A DNA stretch of 53,415 nucleotides from Pseudomonadota bacterium (GCA_023432855.1 JAEZEZ010000060.1:1-53415), one strand, 5' to 3'. Positions 17,317 to 25,926 are shown, numbered from the stretch's first letter. The notes: generated by a model from the letters alone, not told the origin. Numbers and translations: made by a program.

Positions 17317-18615
17317 ATGCGCCTGCTGAAGAGCCTGCTGACCAAGTTCGTCCAGAACGGGACGATGAAGCTGATCGACGCCACAGGCGGCGTCCACGAA
17401 TTCGGCGGCAAGGGCCCAGGGCCGCGCGTGGTGATGAAGCTGCACGACGCGCGGCTGCACAACCAGCTGGCGCTGAACCCCGAGCTGTACGCCGGCGAAG
17501 GCTACATGGACGGGACGATCACCTTCGAGGACGGGACCACCGTCTTCGATTTCATCGACCTGTTCTCGTTCAACCGGACCGGCCTGGCCGAGCATCCGAC
17601 GCAGAAGGTGCTGCGCGGCTACTGGCGCGCGGCCAAGCGCTGGCACCAGGCCAATGTGGTCGGCAAGGCGGCCGAGAACGCACGGGCCCACTACGACGTG
17701 CCGGAGGCGATCTACCGGCTCTTCCTGGACGAGGGGCTGAACTACAGCTGCGCCTTCTTCGACGACCCGGCCAACGACACCCTGGAGAAGGCCCAGGAGA
17801 ACAAGCTCGAGCGCATCACCGCCAAGCTCCTCCTGGAACCCGGCATGAGCGTAGTGGAGATCGGCTCCGGCTGGGGCTCTCTGGCGATCCACATGGCCAG
17901 GACGCGCGGTGTCACGGTCAAGGCGCTGAACGTCTCGCCCGAACAGCTGCGCGTTTCGCGGCAGCGGGCGAAAGAGGCGGGCGTCGATCACCTCGTCGAG
18001 TTTGTCGAGACCGACTACCGGGTCTATCCGGGCAAGTTCGACCGCGTGGTCTCCGTCGGCATGATGGAGCACGTGGGAATCGGGCATTTCGAAGAATATT
18101 TCGGAAAAATCCGCGATTTCCTGAAGGACGACGGTTGGGCGGCGATCCACTGCATCGGCCGCATGGCGCCCCCGGGATCCACCGGACCCTTCATCCGCAA
18201 GTACATCTTCCCCGGCGCCTATGTGCCGTCGCTGTCGGAGGTGTTTGCCGCCACCGAGCGGAGCGGGGTCTGGGTGGCCGACATGGAGGTGCTGCGGCTG
18301 CACTACCACTACACCCTGCAGCACTGGCGCAAACGCTTCGCCGCCAACCGCGCCACGGCGGCCCAGATCATGGACGAGCGCTTCTGCCGCATGTGGGAGT
18401 ACTATCTGGCGGCCGTGGACGTGGGCTTCTCCAACGGGTCGAACATGGTCTTCCAGGTGCTGCTGGCGCCGAAGATCGACAACGTGCCGATCGTGCGCGA
18501 CGTCTTCATCGACGAGGCCCGCCGGCCCAAGACGGCGGACTATTCGAAGAAGCCAACAGCCCGGAAGTCCGTCGCAAAGAAGCCGCCGGCAAAGCGGGCG
18601 ACGGTGAAGGCGTAG
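17317..18615 (+). CDS. cfa: Cyclopropane-fatty-acyl-phospholipid synthase
   Basis: Uses S-adenosylmethionine to cyclopropanate unsaturated acyl chains of membrane lipids. The 432-residue protein has the N-terminal lipid-binding part (LNPELYAGEGYMDG), the SAM loop VVEIGSGWGSLAIHMA, NVSPEQLRVSRQRAKEAG, the bicarbonate-site region GMMEHVG and the C-terminal LHYHYTLQHWRKRF. The last 20 residues are Lys/Ala/Pro-rich (KKPTARKSVAKKPPAKRA), an unusual basic tail that could bind anionic lipids. GGGGGAG stands before the ATG. A downstream SDR follows after 59 bases. Confidence 0.92.
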   Translation: MRLLKSLLTKFVQNGTMKLIDATGGVHEFGGKGPGPRVVMKLHDARLHNQLALNPELYAGEGYMDGTITFEDGTTVFDFIDLFSFNRTGLAEHPTQKVLRGYWRAAKRWHQANVVGKAAENARAHYDVPEAIYRLFLDEGLNYSCAFFDDPANDTLEKAQENKLERITAKLLLEPGMSVVEIGSGWGSLAIHMARTRGVTVKALNVSPEQLRVSRQRAKEAGVDHLVEFVETDYRVYPGKFDRVVSVGMMEHVGIGHFEEYFGKIRDFLKDDGWAAIHCIGRMAPPGSTGPFIRKYIFPGAYVPSLSEVFAATERSGVWVADMEVLRLHYHYTLQHWRKRFAANRATAAQIMDERFCRMWEYYLAAVDVGFSNGSNMVFQVLLAPKIDNVPIVRDVFIDEARRPKTADYSKKPTARKSVAKKPPAKRATVKA

Positions 18616-18674
18616 CGGGGAGAAAAGCCGCGTACCCCCTCGCCTCACCCGGTCCGCACCGCTAGACACCCCGC

Positions 18675-19409
18675 ATGAACGAACCCACTCCCCTCGCCGG
18701 GCGCATCGCGCTCGTCACCGGCGCCTCGCGCGGCATCGGACGCGCCTCGGCGCTCGCTCTGGCTCGGGCGGGCGCCCACGTCATTGCGGCGGCGCGGACC
18801 CAGGGGGGGCTGGAGGAGCTCGATGACGAGATCCGGCAGGCCACGGGCGAGCGCGCGACGCTGACGCCCTTCGACCTGGTCGACGGCGGGGCCATCGACC
18901 GGCTGGGCGGCGCCCTGTTCGAGCGCTTCGGCCGCCTCGACATCCTGCTGCATGCCGGGGCCACGCTCGGGACCCTGACGCCCGTCAGCCACATGGAGCC
19001 GCGCCCGTGGGCCAAGGCCGTGGCCATCAACCTGACCGCACCCTATCGCCTGATCCGCTCGCTGGAGCCGCTGCTGCGGGTGTCCGACACCGGGCGCGCG
19101 ATCTTCGTCACCACGGGCGCGGTGGCGCGGCCGCGGGCCTTCTGGGGCCCCTACGCCGCCACCAAGGCCGGCATGGAGACCCTGGTGAAGACCTGGGCCG
19201 ACGAGATGGAGAACACCAACGTCCGGCCGATCCTGGTGGACCCGGGCGCCATGCGCACCCGCATGCGCGCCGAGGCCTATCCCGGCGAGGACCCCGAGAC
19301 CCTGCCCGACCCGTCCGAGATCGGACCGCTGATGGTCGAGCTGGCCGACCCCGCGCGCGCGGCGCCGGGCGAGACGGTCAGCTTCCGCGAGTGGAAGGCA
19401 GGCCGCTAG
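18675..19409 (+). CDS. SDR family oxidoreductase
   Basis: 244-residue classical short-chain dehydrogenase. The cofactor loop is TGASRGIGRASALAL; the residues after the second strand (AAARTQ) suggest NADP(H). Catalytic YAATKAG provides Tyr and Lys and a Thr/Ser region (VTTGAVARP) precedes it. PG at LVDPGAMRTRMRAEAYPGED is the usual post-catalytic motif. The substrate cannot be told from sequence. It lies after cfa in the same direction and runs into der tail-to-tail with 6 bases between stops. Confidence 0.85.
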   Translation: MNEPTPLAGRIALVTGASRGIGRASALALARAGAHVIAAARTQGGLEELDDEIRQATGERATLTPFDLVDGGAIDRLGGALFERFGRLDILLHAGATLGTLTPVSHMEPRPWAKAVAINLTAPYRLIRSLEPLLRVSDTGRAIFVTTGAVARPRAFWGPYAATKAGMETLVKTWADEMENTNVRPILVDPGAMRTRMRAEAYPGEDPETLPDPSEIGPLMVELADPARAAPGETVSFREWKAGR

Positions 19410-19415
19410 CGGCGA

Positions 19416-20966
19416 CTACCGCCGCCCCTTTGGCTTGGCGCCGGGGCCCGAGCGGGGGCGGACGATGGGCGTCCCGCGAGGGCCGACCTTGGCGCCGGGA
19501 CGCGCCGGTTTCGCGGCCTTGCGCGCCTCGATCTGCGCCTTGGCGCCCGGCTTCGGCTTGCCGTGGGCCCTGGACGCCGCCTTTGCCTTCAGGCCACGCG
19601 GCGCGGTCTTGGCCGGCCCGGCCTTCTCGCCGCCCTCGGCGTAGGGGTTCGCGCCGGACTTGATCGTGACGCGCAACGGCACGCCCGGCAGGTCGAAGCT
19701 CTCGCGCAGCGAGTTGATCAGGTAGCGCCGGTAGTGCTCGGGCATCTGCGAGGCCCGGCTGGCGAACAGGACGAACGTCGGCGGACGCGCCTTTATCTGC
19801 GCCATGTACTTGGGCTTGATCCGCTTGCCGTCCACAGCGGGCGGCGGGTGGCGCTGCACGGCCATGGCCAGCCAGTCGTTGAGGTCGCGGGTCTTCACCT
19901 TGGCCGACCAGTTGCGGTGCGCCTTCAGCACTGCTGGCATCAGGCGATCCACCCCGCGGCCGGTCTGCGCCGACAGGACCACCAGGGGCGATCCCCTCAG
20001 CTGCGGCAGCTTCTCGTCGGCGAGGATCTGCAGTTCCTTCAGCCGCGCCTGCGGCTCCTCGACCAGATCCCACTTGGCGATGACATAGACCAGGGCCCGG
20101 CCCTCGCGCTCGACGAGGTCGGCCAGCTGCAGGTCCTGGGTGTCGAAGGCATTGGCCTCGTCCATCACCAGCACCACCACCTCCGCGAAGGTGATGGCGC
20201 GGATGGTGTCGCCGACCGAGAGCTTCTCGAGTTTCTCCTGCACGCGCGCCTTGCGCCGCATCCCGGCCGTATCGACCAGACGGATGCGCCGGCCCTCGAA
20301 TTCCCAGTCCACCGAGATGGAGTCCCGCGTGATGCCCGCTTCCGGACCGGTGAGCAGCCGGTCCTCGCCGATCAGTCGGTTCACGAGGGTCGACTTGCCG
20401 GCGTTCGGGCGGCCGACGATGGCGATCATGATCGGCTTGCCCGCGTCTTCTTCGTCGTCCTCGAAGGCGCTTTCGGACTCATGGGCGGCGATCGCGGCGT
20501 AGAGGTCGGCCAAGCCCTCGCCGTGCTCGGCGGAAAGGCCGATGGGTTCGCCGAAACCGAGCGCGTGCGCCTCGCCGATGCCGTGCTCGCCCGCCCGGCC
20601 CTCGGCCTTGTTGGCGATCATGATCACCGGCTTGTCGCGCTTGCGCAGCAGGTCGGCGAAGATCCGGTCGAGCGGCGTGACGCCCTCGCGGGCGTCGATG
20701 ACGAACAGCACCACCTGGGCCTCGTCCACCGCCTTCTCGGTCTGGATGCGCATGCGCGCTTCCAGGCTTTCGTCGGCCACGTCCTCGAAGCCCGCGGTGT
20801 CGATCAGCTGCAGCTCGATGTCGCCGATCTGCCCGTCGGCATAGCGACGGTCCCGGGTCACGCCCGGCCGGTCGTCGACGATGGCCAGGCGGCGGCCGGC
20901 GAGACGGTTGAACAGGGTCGACTTGCCCACGTTGGGGCGGCCGACGATCGCGACGCGAAGGGCCAT
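19416..20966 (-). CDS. der: Ribosome biogenesis GTPase Der (EngA)
   Basis: Double GTPase needed for 50S assembly. Two complete G domains are visible: GRPNVGKSTLFN with DTAGFED in the first and GRPNAGKSTLVN with DTAGMRRKARV in the second, followed by the KH-like domain (NSLRESFDLPGVPLRVTIKS). Total 516 residues, longer than the usual 440-490, because of a C-terminal tail of about 70 residues made almost only of Lys, Ala, Pro, Gly and Arg. The tail could contact rRNA. Lies downstream of yfgM-bamB on the minus strand; the 78-base gap from bamB suggests it may be cotranscribed, as in other proteobacteria. Confidence 0.96.
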   Translation of the reverse strand: MALRVAIVGRPNVGKSTLFNRLAGRRLAIVDDRPGVTRDRRYADGQIGDIELQLIDTAGFEDVADESLEARMRIQTEKAVDEAQVVLFVIDAREGVTPLDRIFADLLRKRDKPVIMIANKAEGRAGEHGIGEAHALGFGEPIGLSAEHGEGLADLYAAIAAHESESAFEDDEEDAGKPIMIAIVGRPNAGKSTLVNRLIGEDRLLTGPEAGITRDSISVDWEFEGRRIRLVDTAGMRRKARVQEKLEKLSVGDTIRAITFAEVVVLVMDEANAFDTQDLQLADLVEREGRALVYVIAKWDLVEEPQARLKELQILADEKLPQLRGSPLVVLSAQTGRGVDRLMPAVLKAHRNWSAKVKTRDLNDWLAMAVQRHPPPAVDGKRIKPKYMAQIKARPPTFVLFASRASQMPEHYRRYLINSLRESFDLPGVPLRVTIKSGANPYAEGGEKAGPAKTAPRGLKAKAASRAHGKPKPGAKAQIEARKAAKPARPGAKVGPRGTPIVRPRSGPGAKPKGRR

Positions 20967-21044
20967 GGCCCCTCCCTAGGGCGGATTAGGCCCGCGGGGA
21001 AGCGGGCGCGGCGATCTCATGAGCTCCGGAGGCGGCTTCGCGCC

Positions 21045-22421
21045 TCAACGCACCGCGACCAGTTCGCCCTTGTCGTTCACGAAGTAGACCGTGTCGCCAT
21101 AGGCCATCGGCTGGACGAAGGCTGCCGGCCCGATGTCCAGCGCACCCATCTCGCGGCCGGTCTTGGGGTCGAGCGCGACGGCGATGCCGCGGTCGCTGAC
21201 CACGATCAGGCGGCCGGAGGCGAGAATGGGCCCGGTCCAGATCGGCTTGGCGGTGCGGTCGTAAAGGCCCAGGAAGCCGCCCTCGGAGTAGGTGCGGTTC
21301 TGGCTGAGATCAGTGACCCAGTAGACCTGGCCGCTCTGGCGGTTGACGGCCATGGCCTCGCCGCCCTGGCTTACCAGGAAGACGGCGTCGCCCGCCGGCC
21401 AGGGGCTGTTGATGCTGGCCACCGGCAGTTCCCAGCGGCGGTTGCCCGTACGCAGGTCGACGGCAGCGAAGACGCCCGAGTGGCTCGCCGCATAGACCTC
21501 GCCCTGGTAGACGGCGGGTCGCCCCGGGATGTCCCGGATTTCCGAGAGGGCGCTGGTGCGGCTGGTACGCGACAGCACCTCGGTCCAGAGCGGGTTCCCG
21601 TTGGCGGCGCGAAGCGCCACCAGTTCGCCGGAGCTGAACGGCGCGACCAGAGTGTCGCCTTCGACAGCGGGACTGGAGGCGCGCAGGATGCGGGCGGGCT
21701 CGACGATGGCCTGGAACGACCAGGCGATCTCGCCGGTGTTCAGATCGAAGGCCGAGATCTCGTTGTCGACGTTGACGGCGAAGGCGCGGTTGCCGGAGAC
21801 CGTCGGCGCCGCGTGGATGGGCGAGTCGACCTGGGTGCGCCACAGTTCCTGGCCGGAGGCCGCGTCCAGCGCCGCAACGAACCGGTAGCCGGAGGTCACG
21901 ATGAGCTTGCCTTGGGCCACCGCGAGGCCGCCGCCGAAGGCGTCGCGGTCGCGGCGGTGCACGGCGCGCCCGAGGTCAGCCTCCCAGATGCGGGCGCCGT
22001 TGCGGGCGTCGGACGCCACCACGCGGGCCTGGCCGTCCATGGTGTAGATACGCCCGTCCAGCGCCACGGGCGGCGCCGTCACGGCCGCGCGGCGGCTGGA
22101 GCCGTCGCCAATATTGCGCTTCCAGGCCACCTGGAAGGAGGCGGCGGCCGCGACGTGCTCAACCGACTGCTCCGGCGTTCCGCCGGGCAGCGGCCAGGCG
22201 GCCACGGGCTGAGGCGCGGGCAGGAAGAAGTCCGCGCCGGCCAGCGCCGGCGACGGCGACAGCGAACTGTCCAGCGCCAGGATCGGAATGCGTTCGCCGG
22301 CCGAGGCGACGGCTTCGGGCCCGTCGTCGCCGCCGAACGGGTTCAGGCGATTGATGGTCGAGCAGCCGGCCGCCGCGACGCAGGCGACGAGCACGAGCGA
22401 GGTCTTCACAAGGCGAATCAT
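21045..22421 (-). CDS. bamB: Outer membrane assembly lipoprotein BamB
   Basis: 458-residue PQQ-like beta-propeller lipoprotein of the BAM complex. The signal peptide MIRLVKTSLVLVACVAAAGC ends in lipobox AAGC. Propeller repeats with the Gly-x-x-hydrophobic-W pattern recur (FQVAWKRNIGD, GARIWEADLGR, GQELWRTQVDSP, GEIAWSFQAI, GNPLWTEVLS, GNRRWELPVAS, GQVYWVTDLSQ). Its start overlaps the stop of the upstream TPR gene as ATGA. The yfgM-bamB-der order is conserved across many proteobacteria and supports the name. Confidence 0.9.
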   Translation of the reverse strand: MIRLVKTSLVLVACVAAAGCSTINRLNPFGGDDGPEAVASAGERIPILALDSSLSPSPALAGADFFLPAPQPVAAWPLPGGTPEQSVEHVAAAASFQVAWKRNIGDGSSRRAAVTAPPVALDGRIYTMDGQARVVASDARNGARIWEADLGRAVHRRDRDAFGGGLAVAQGKLIVTSGYRFVAALDAASGQELWRTQVDSPIHAAPTVSGNRAFAVNVDNEISAFDLNTGEIAWSFQAIVEPARILRASSPAVEGDTLVAPFSSGELVALRAANGNPLWTEVLSRTSRTSALSEIRDIPGRPAVYQGEVYAASHSGVFAAVDLRTGNRRWELPVASINSPWPAGDAVFLVSQGGEAMAVNRQSGQVYWVTDLSQNRTYSEGGFLGLYDRTAKPIWTGPILASGRLIVVSDRGIAVALDPKTGREMGALDIGPAAFVQPMAYGDTVYFVNDKGELVAVR

Positions 22422-23188
22422 TGCGGAGCGGCTCCGGCTTGCGGGGCCGGGGCTCCGGCCTGGGATGCGAAGGGACTTGCGGCGGCCGGCGCGCGCGGCG
22501 GCAGAGCGGCGGCGGCCTTGGCGATGGCGGGCAGTTTCGCCGCCGCGCCGGAATCGATCATCTGGATCGCGGCCTGGGCGCGACCGCGCATGGCCTCGGG
22601 GGCGTCCAGCGACAGGGACAGGGCCACGAACTCGCCTCGCGCCGCCTGGGCCTGGCCGGCCTGAAGCTTGGCCATGGCCAGCGCTTCACGTGCGATCGGC
22701 CGGTAGGGGCGGCCCTCCTCGGTGAGCGGCTTCAGTCGCTCTTCGATGCTCGCGTAGGGCGCGGTGTCCATGAGCGCGAAGATCGCCTTCAGGGCGGCGG
22801 CGTCGGCCATGATCGGAGACGGCGCGGCCTTGGCGGCCTCGTCGAAGAATTTCACGGCCTCATCGACCTTGTTGTCGCGAAGCGCGATACCGCCGCGCTG
22901 CATCAGCGCCAGCGACTTGTAGGCAGGCGAAGCCATGCCGGCGGCCTCCGCGAAGGCCGTGTCGGCGGCGGCGGAATCATCCCGCTCGATCGCCTTCATG
23001 CCCCGATCGTAGGCGACAGACGCCTTGGAGGCGGCGTCAGCGCGCCAGGCGTCATAGGCCCAGAAACCGCCGGCGATCACCAGCGCGGCGACCAGGAGGC
23101 CCGCGACCCACGGCAGATACTTGCGCGCCATGTCGCGCATCCGCTCGCTGCGGACTTCCTCGTCCACCTGATTGAAGAAATCGACCAC
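22418..23188 (-). CDS. YfgM-like TPR membrane protein
   Basis: 256 residues. A cytoplasmic N terminus (MVDFFNQVDEEVRSERMRDM) leads to one membrane segment (YLPWVAGLLVAALVIAGGFW, about 25-44) and a periplasmic helical-repeat domain, with pairs such as SPAYKSLALMQRGGIALRDN and VDEAVKFFDEAAKAAP typical of tetratricopeptide repeats. The C terminus is Ala/Pro-rich. This matches the tetratricopeptide YfgM/DUF2133 group, an ancillary partner of the Sec translocon and periplasmic chaperones in E. coli. ATGA overlap with bamB. Confidence 0.85.
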   Translation of the reverse strand: MVDFFNQVDEEVRSERMRDMARKYLPWVAGLLVAALVIAGGFWAYDAWRADAASKASVAYDRGMKAIERDDSAAADTAFAEAAGMASPAYKSLALMQRGGIALRDNKVDEAVKFFDEAAKAAPSPIMADAAALKAIFALMDTAPYASIEERLKPLTEEGRPYRPIAREALAMAKLQAGQAQAARGEFVALSLSLDAPEAMRGRAQAAIQMIDSGAAAKLPAIAKAAAALPPRAPAAASPFASQAGAPAPQAGAAPQ

Positions 23189-23308
23189 TCAGGCGCTCCC
23201 CGCCGCGCAAGTTCAAAACCGCCGCGAACCTATAGGCTCCCAATCGTGGCCGCAACGCGGCTTGGGCGGAATTGCGAGAGTAGCGGCAGGGGCTTGGCGC
23301 CGGACCGT

Positions 23309-23482
23309 CTACCGCCTGCGGGCCAGCACCAGCATCGACGCGAGGCCCCCGACCGCGAGGCCAGCCGGAATGCCGATCGCGACGTTGCCGAAGGCGGCCC
23401 CGAGGCCGGCGCCGATCATGATCCCGGCCATGATCAGTACTGCCACGATCCCGCCGCCGTTCTTCCTGGCTTCTTCGGTCAT
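23309..23482 (-). CDS. 57-residue membrane peptide, function unknown
   Basis: Short gene read directly from the sequence: ATG at 23480-23482 preceded by AAGGGG at 6 bases, stop at 23309-23311. After a charged start (MTEEARKNGGG) come two Gly/Ala-rich hydrophobic segments (IVAVLIMAGIMIGAGLGAAF and a second ending GGLASMLVLA) and a terminal Arg cluster, giving a two-pass membrane hairpin with GxxxG-like packing. It sits in the 385-base gap between panB and the yfgM-like gene in the same direction. No family recognised; the ribosome site, topology signals and codon use make it a likely real gene. Confidence 0.6.
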   Translation of the reverse strand: MTEEARKNGGGIVAVLIMAGIMIGAGLGAAFGNVAIGIPAGLAVGGLASMLVLARRR

Positions 23483-23573
23483 TTGCATCCCCTTCCCTGC
23501 TGGAGGGGACGCTGCAGTTCCCGGCGAGCCAATGCAAATTAAGTCGCGGTAATTCCGGACTTTTCGACCCAGC

Positions 23574-24410
23574 TCAGGCTTCCGCCGGCTTCTTGCTGAA
23601 GTAGGTCTCGGCCTCGGCGGGGAAGCGACGCGCCTTTACGTCGGCGGCCCATTCGCCCACGGCGCGGCCGATGTCGCCGCGAAGGTCGGCGTAGCGGCGC
23701 ACGAACTTCGGCGTCCAAGCGAACATGCCGAGCATGTCGTCGGTGACCAGGATCTGGCCGTCGCAGCCGGCCGAGGCGCCGATGCCGATGGTCGGCACGT
23801 GGATGCTTTCGGTGATCTCGCGGGCCAGGCTCTCGGCCACTCCCTCGACGACGATGGAAAAAGCGCCGGCGTCAGCCGCGGCTTCCGCCTCGGCCAGCAC
23901 GCGGGTGCGCTCGTCCTCGGTGCGGCCCTTGGCCTTGAACGCGCCGTCGACATTGACCGCCTGGGGGCGCAGACCGACATGGCCCATCACCGGGATGCCG
24001 CGCTTGACCAGATATTCCACCGTCTCGGCGATGGTCGGGCCGCTCTCGACCTTCACCGCCTGGGCTCCGGTCTCCTTGAGCAGGCGCGCGGCGTTGTCGA
24101 AGGCGACCTCGCGGCCGGCCTCGTAAGAGCCAAACGGCATGTCGATGACCACCATGGCGCGGCGCGCGCGGCGCATCACCGCCTGGCCGTGCAGGATCAT
24201 CATCTCCATGGTGACGCCGACGGTGTTGGGCAGGCCGTGCACCACCATGCCGACGGAGTCGCCGACCAGAAGCAGGTCGCAGTGCTCGTCCAGCACCTCG
24301 GCCATCGGGGCGGTGTAGGCGGTGAGGCAGACCAGCGGTTCACCGCCCTTGCGGGCGGTTATCTCGGGGGCGGTGATGCGGCGGACCGCGTCCTGGCGCT
24401 GGGCTGACAT
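23574..24410 (-). CDS. panB: 3-methyl-2-oxobutanoate hydroxymethyltransferase
   Basis: Transfers a hydroxymethyl group from methylene-tetrahydrofolate to ketoisovalerate, the first step to pantothenate and so to CoA. 278 residues with VCLTAYTAPMAEVLDEHCDL, the metal-binding LLVGDSVGMVVHG, DMPFGSYE, VKVESG, the catalytic-loop region GIPVMGHVGLRPQ and TIGIGASAGCDGQILVTDD, all standard for PanB. Start ATG 24408-24410 has only a weak ribosome site, AAAGG 10 bases upstream. No panC is nearby. Supply of CoA links loosely to the acpP/fab genes elsewhere in the window. Confidence 0.95.
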   Translation of the reverse strand: MSAQRQDAVRRITAPEITARKGGEPLVCLTAYTAPMAEVLDEHCDLLLVGDSVGMVVHGLPNTVGVTMEMMILHGQAVMRRARRAMVVIDMPFGSYEAGREVAFDNAARLLKETGAQAVKVESGPTIAETVEYLVKRGIPVMGHVGLRPQAVNVDGAFKAKGRTEDERTRVLAEAEAAADAGAFSIVVEGVAESLAREITESIHVPTIGIGASAGCDGQILVTDDMLGMFAWTPKFVRRYADLRGDIGRAVGEWAADVKARRFPAEAETYFSKKPAEA

Positions 24411-24458
24411 AAGGGAGGCCTTTCCGGGGGAGCGAAAAAGGGGGGGGGCGCCAAGCGG

Positions 24459-24851
24459 CTAGTTCTGGTCGAACATCCGGGTCGTCGCCGCGCCGGCGGC
24501 CAGGATCAGCAGCGCCGAAGCCGCCCAGAACAGGTTCATTCCCAGGTCGACCCCGCCGATGTTCGCCAGTTGAAGGGCGGCCTGGTCCCAGAGGCTGTCA
24601 TAGACGCTGTTGACCCGCTCGGTGGACCTCGCGCCGGCCTGTTGCACCTGCAGGCCGAAGCCCGAGCCCAGCGTCTGGCTGAGCGCGATCAGGCCGCCGA
24701 CGGAGCCGGCGAAGGCGATCGACAGGGCGCGAACGCGCCAGTTCCGGTTCAGCTTCGTCTCGACCCGGCGCGCGAAAGCGTCGTTGTCGTCGAAGGCGGG
24801 CGGCTGGTTGAACAGACGCTCGAGCCTGGCTTCGAATTCACGCTCATCCAT
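24459..24851 (-). CDS. Cassette B: two-pass membrane protein, putative anti-sigma factor
   Basis: 130 residues. The acidic cytoplasmic N terminus (MDEREFEARLERLFNQPPAF) leads to FARRVETKLNRNWRVRAL, then a first hydrophobic segment (about 47-68), an extracytoplasmic stretch of about 40 residues and a second segment (LFWAASALLILAAGAATT). The layout resembles short membrane anti-sigma factors, though no zinc HxxxCxxC motif is present. It overlaps the stop of the upstream sigma gene by 8 bases and parallels the protein at 25956-26267 (AF...V..K.. then R/W just before the first membrane segment). Anti-sigma function is inferred from position and shape. Confidence 0.6.
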   Translation of the reverse strand: MDEREFEARLERLFNQPPAFDDNDAFARRVETKLNRNWRVRALSIAFAGSVGGLIALSQTLGSGFGLQVQQAGARSTERVNSVYDSLWDQAALQLANIGGVDLGMNLFWAASALLILAAGAATTRMFDQN

Positions 24852-25422
24852 GAGCCACGCTCCTTGCCCCTTCGCCCTGCGGCGCGAGGCGCTCTCTGAG
24901 CTTATCCAGACCACGTTTGACATGGGATTTGACCGTTCCCAGGGGGATGTTCAAGGTCTCGGCGACCTCGGAATGCGACAGTCCCGCGCCGTAGCACAGC
25001 GAGACACAGAGCCGTTCGGCCTTGCCCAGGCCCGCCATGGCCCCGTCCAGGTCCAGCCTGGAGCCCGCATAGGCGTAGTCCTGGACCTGCTCGGGTTCAC
25101 GGGTCTCGGCCTCCAGGACGACGCGGGCGTCCTTGCGGATCCGCTTCAGGTACAGGCGGGCGGCGATGCGGCGGACCCAGCCGGCGAATGCCCCCTCGCC
25201 CCGGTATTCCGCGATCCGCTCGAAGGCGACAAGGAACGCGTCCTGGGCCATGTCGTCGGCGGAAGCCGGATCGGCCCCCATCCGGCGCAGCAGTCCCCGG
25301 ACGGCCGGACCGTGGCGCCGGACCAGTTCCCCGAACTCCCGCCGTCCGCCCGCCGCCGCGAGGGCGGCGAGCTCGACGTCGTGGAGGCCCGAGAGGGCGC
25401 GGGTGGCGGGAATTCCCCCCAT
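24844..25422 (-). CDS. Cassette B: ECF sigma factor
   Basis: 192-residue ECF-type RNA polymerase sigma factor. Region 2 is LVRRHGPAVRGLLRRMGADP-ASADDMAQDAFLVAFERI with the -10 recognition helix following; region 4 is CYGAGLSHSEVAETLNIPLGTVKSHVKRGL, a helix-turn-helix that reads the -35. ATG 25420-25422 has GAGGAG upstream, and the frame's longer upstream extension is unlikely. It lies 31 bases after a DUF6249-like gene and overlaps the following membrane gene. Together with 26264-26788 it is one of two ECF genes in tandem cassettes. The signal and target promoters are unknown. Confidence 0.88.
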   Translation of the reverse strand: MGGIPATRALSGLHDVELAALAAAGGRREFGELVRRHGPAVRGLLRRMGADPASADDMAQDAFLVAFERIAEYRGEGAFAGWVRRIAARLYLKRIRKDARVVLEAETREPEQVQDYAYAGSRLDLDGAMAGLGKAERLCVSLCYGAGLSHSEVAETLNIPLGTVKSHVKRGLDKLRERLAPQGEGARSVAHG

Positions 25423-25453
25423 GATGCGCTGTCTCCTCAGCTGGCTCGGGCGA

Positions 25454-25834
25454 TTACTTCTGTTTGTTGAGCAGCCCGAAGACCAGGTAGACGATGCCGA
25501 CAAAGGCCGGGATCACCGCGAAGGCGAAGGGCACGACCGTGTCGTCGTCGAAGCCGTGGTACCAGGTGACGATGAAGCCCATGGTCGCCAGGGCGCCGGC
25601 GATGGCCAGCCAGATCGCGGCCTTGCGGAAATCCTGGGTGCGGGTCGACATGAACTTTCCACCCTGGGACACGGCCTGGATCACTTCCGGCGGCAGTTCC
25701 TGCCCCTTCTCGATGGCGGTGCGCACTGTCTCGTGCATGTGCTGCCGCTCCTTCGACTTGAAGTAGCTGGGCAGGATGATGATCGCCGCCAGCGCGGCGA
25801 AGAAGGCGATGGGAATGAGGAATTCAGCTTCCAT
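25454..25834 (-). CDS. Cassette B: DUF6249-like membrane protein
   Basis: 126 residues. An N-terminal membrane segment (FLIPIAFFAALAAIIILPSYF) is followed by a cytoplasmic basic/His linker (KSKERQHMHETVRTAIEKGQ) and ELPPEVIQAV, then two more segments near residues 75-95 and 103-122. The EKGQ-x-x-PPE signature fits the DUF6249 group, which has no known function. ATG 25832-25834 has GGAG 10 bases upstream. It is the first gene of the downstream sigma cassette and has its counterpart at 26788-27198 (same EKGQ-x-P-E core). Confidence 0.75.
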   Translation of the reverse strand: MEAEFLIPIAFFAALAAIIILPSYFKSKERQHMHETVRTAIEKGQELPPEVIQAVSQGGKFMSTRTQDFRKAAIWLAIAGALATMGFIVTWYHGFDDDTVVPFAFAVIPAFVGIVYLVFGLLNKQK

Positions 25835-25918
25835 TGTGGTTGCTCCTGCATCTCGACGTCTGTTCGGCGGTCGCGGAATGCGCCGCTCTTGACCGTAATG
25901 AGGCCCGCCGGACCGGCT

Positions 25919-25926
25919 TCGGATGC
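25919..25926 (-). promoter_or_regulatory. Candidate shared upstream element, cassette B
   Basis: On the minus strand GCATCCGA (25926 to 25919) is followed two bases later by CCGG, then T, then CCGGCGG. The same series, with the middle spacer one base longer, stands before cassette A. It is 84 bases upstream of the DUF6249-like start and downstream of the previous anti-sigma stop, so it could be a cassette promoter. An 8-base match between two such gaps is not rare by chance. Confidence 0.3.

Noticed and set aside
18796..18812. Run of seven G inside the SDR gene at about 18803
   Set aside because: The reading frame continues with intact SDR motifs on both sides, so no frameshift is indicated.
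19563..22664. A 1033-codon open frame on the plus strand opposite der, bamB and the yfgM-like gene
   Set aside because: It is a GC-rich mirror of three genes with clear motifs on the minus strand. Its product is His/Arg/Asp-rich and without recognisable domains.
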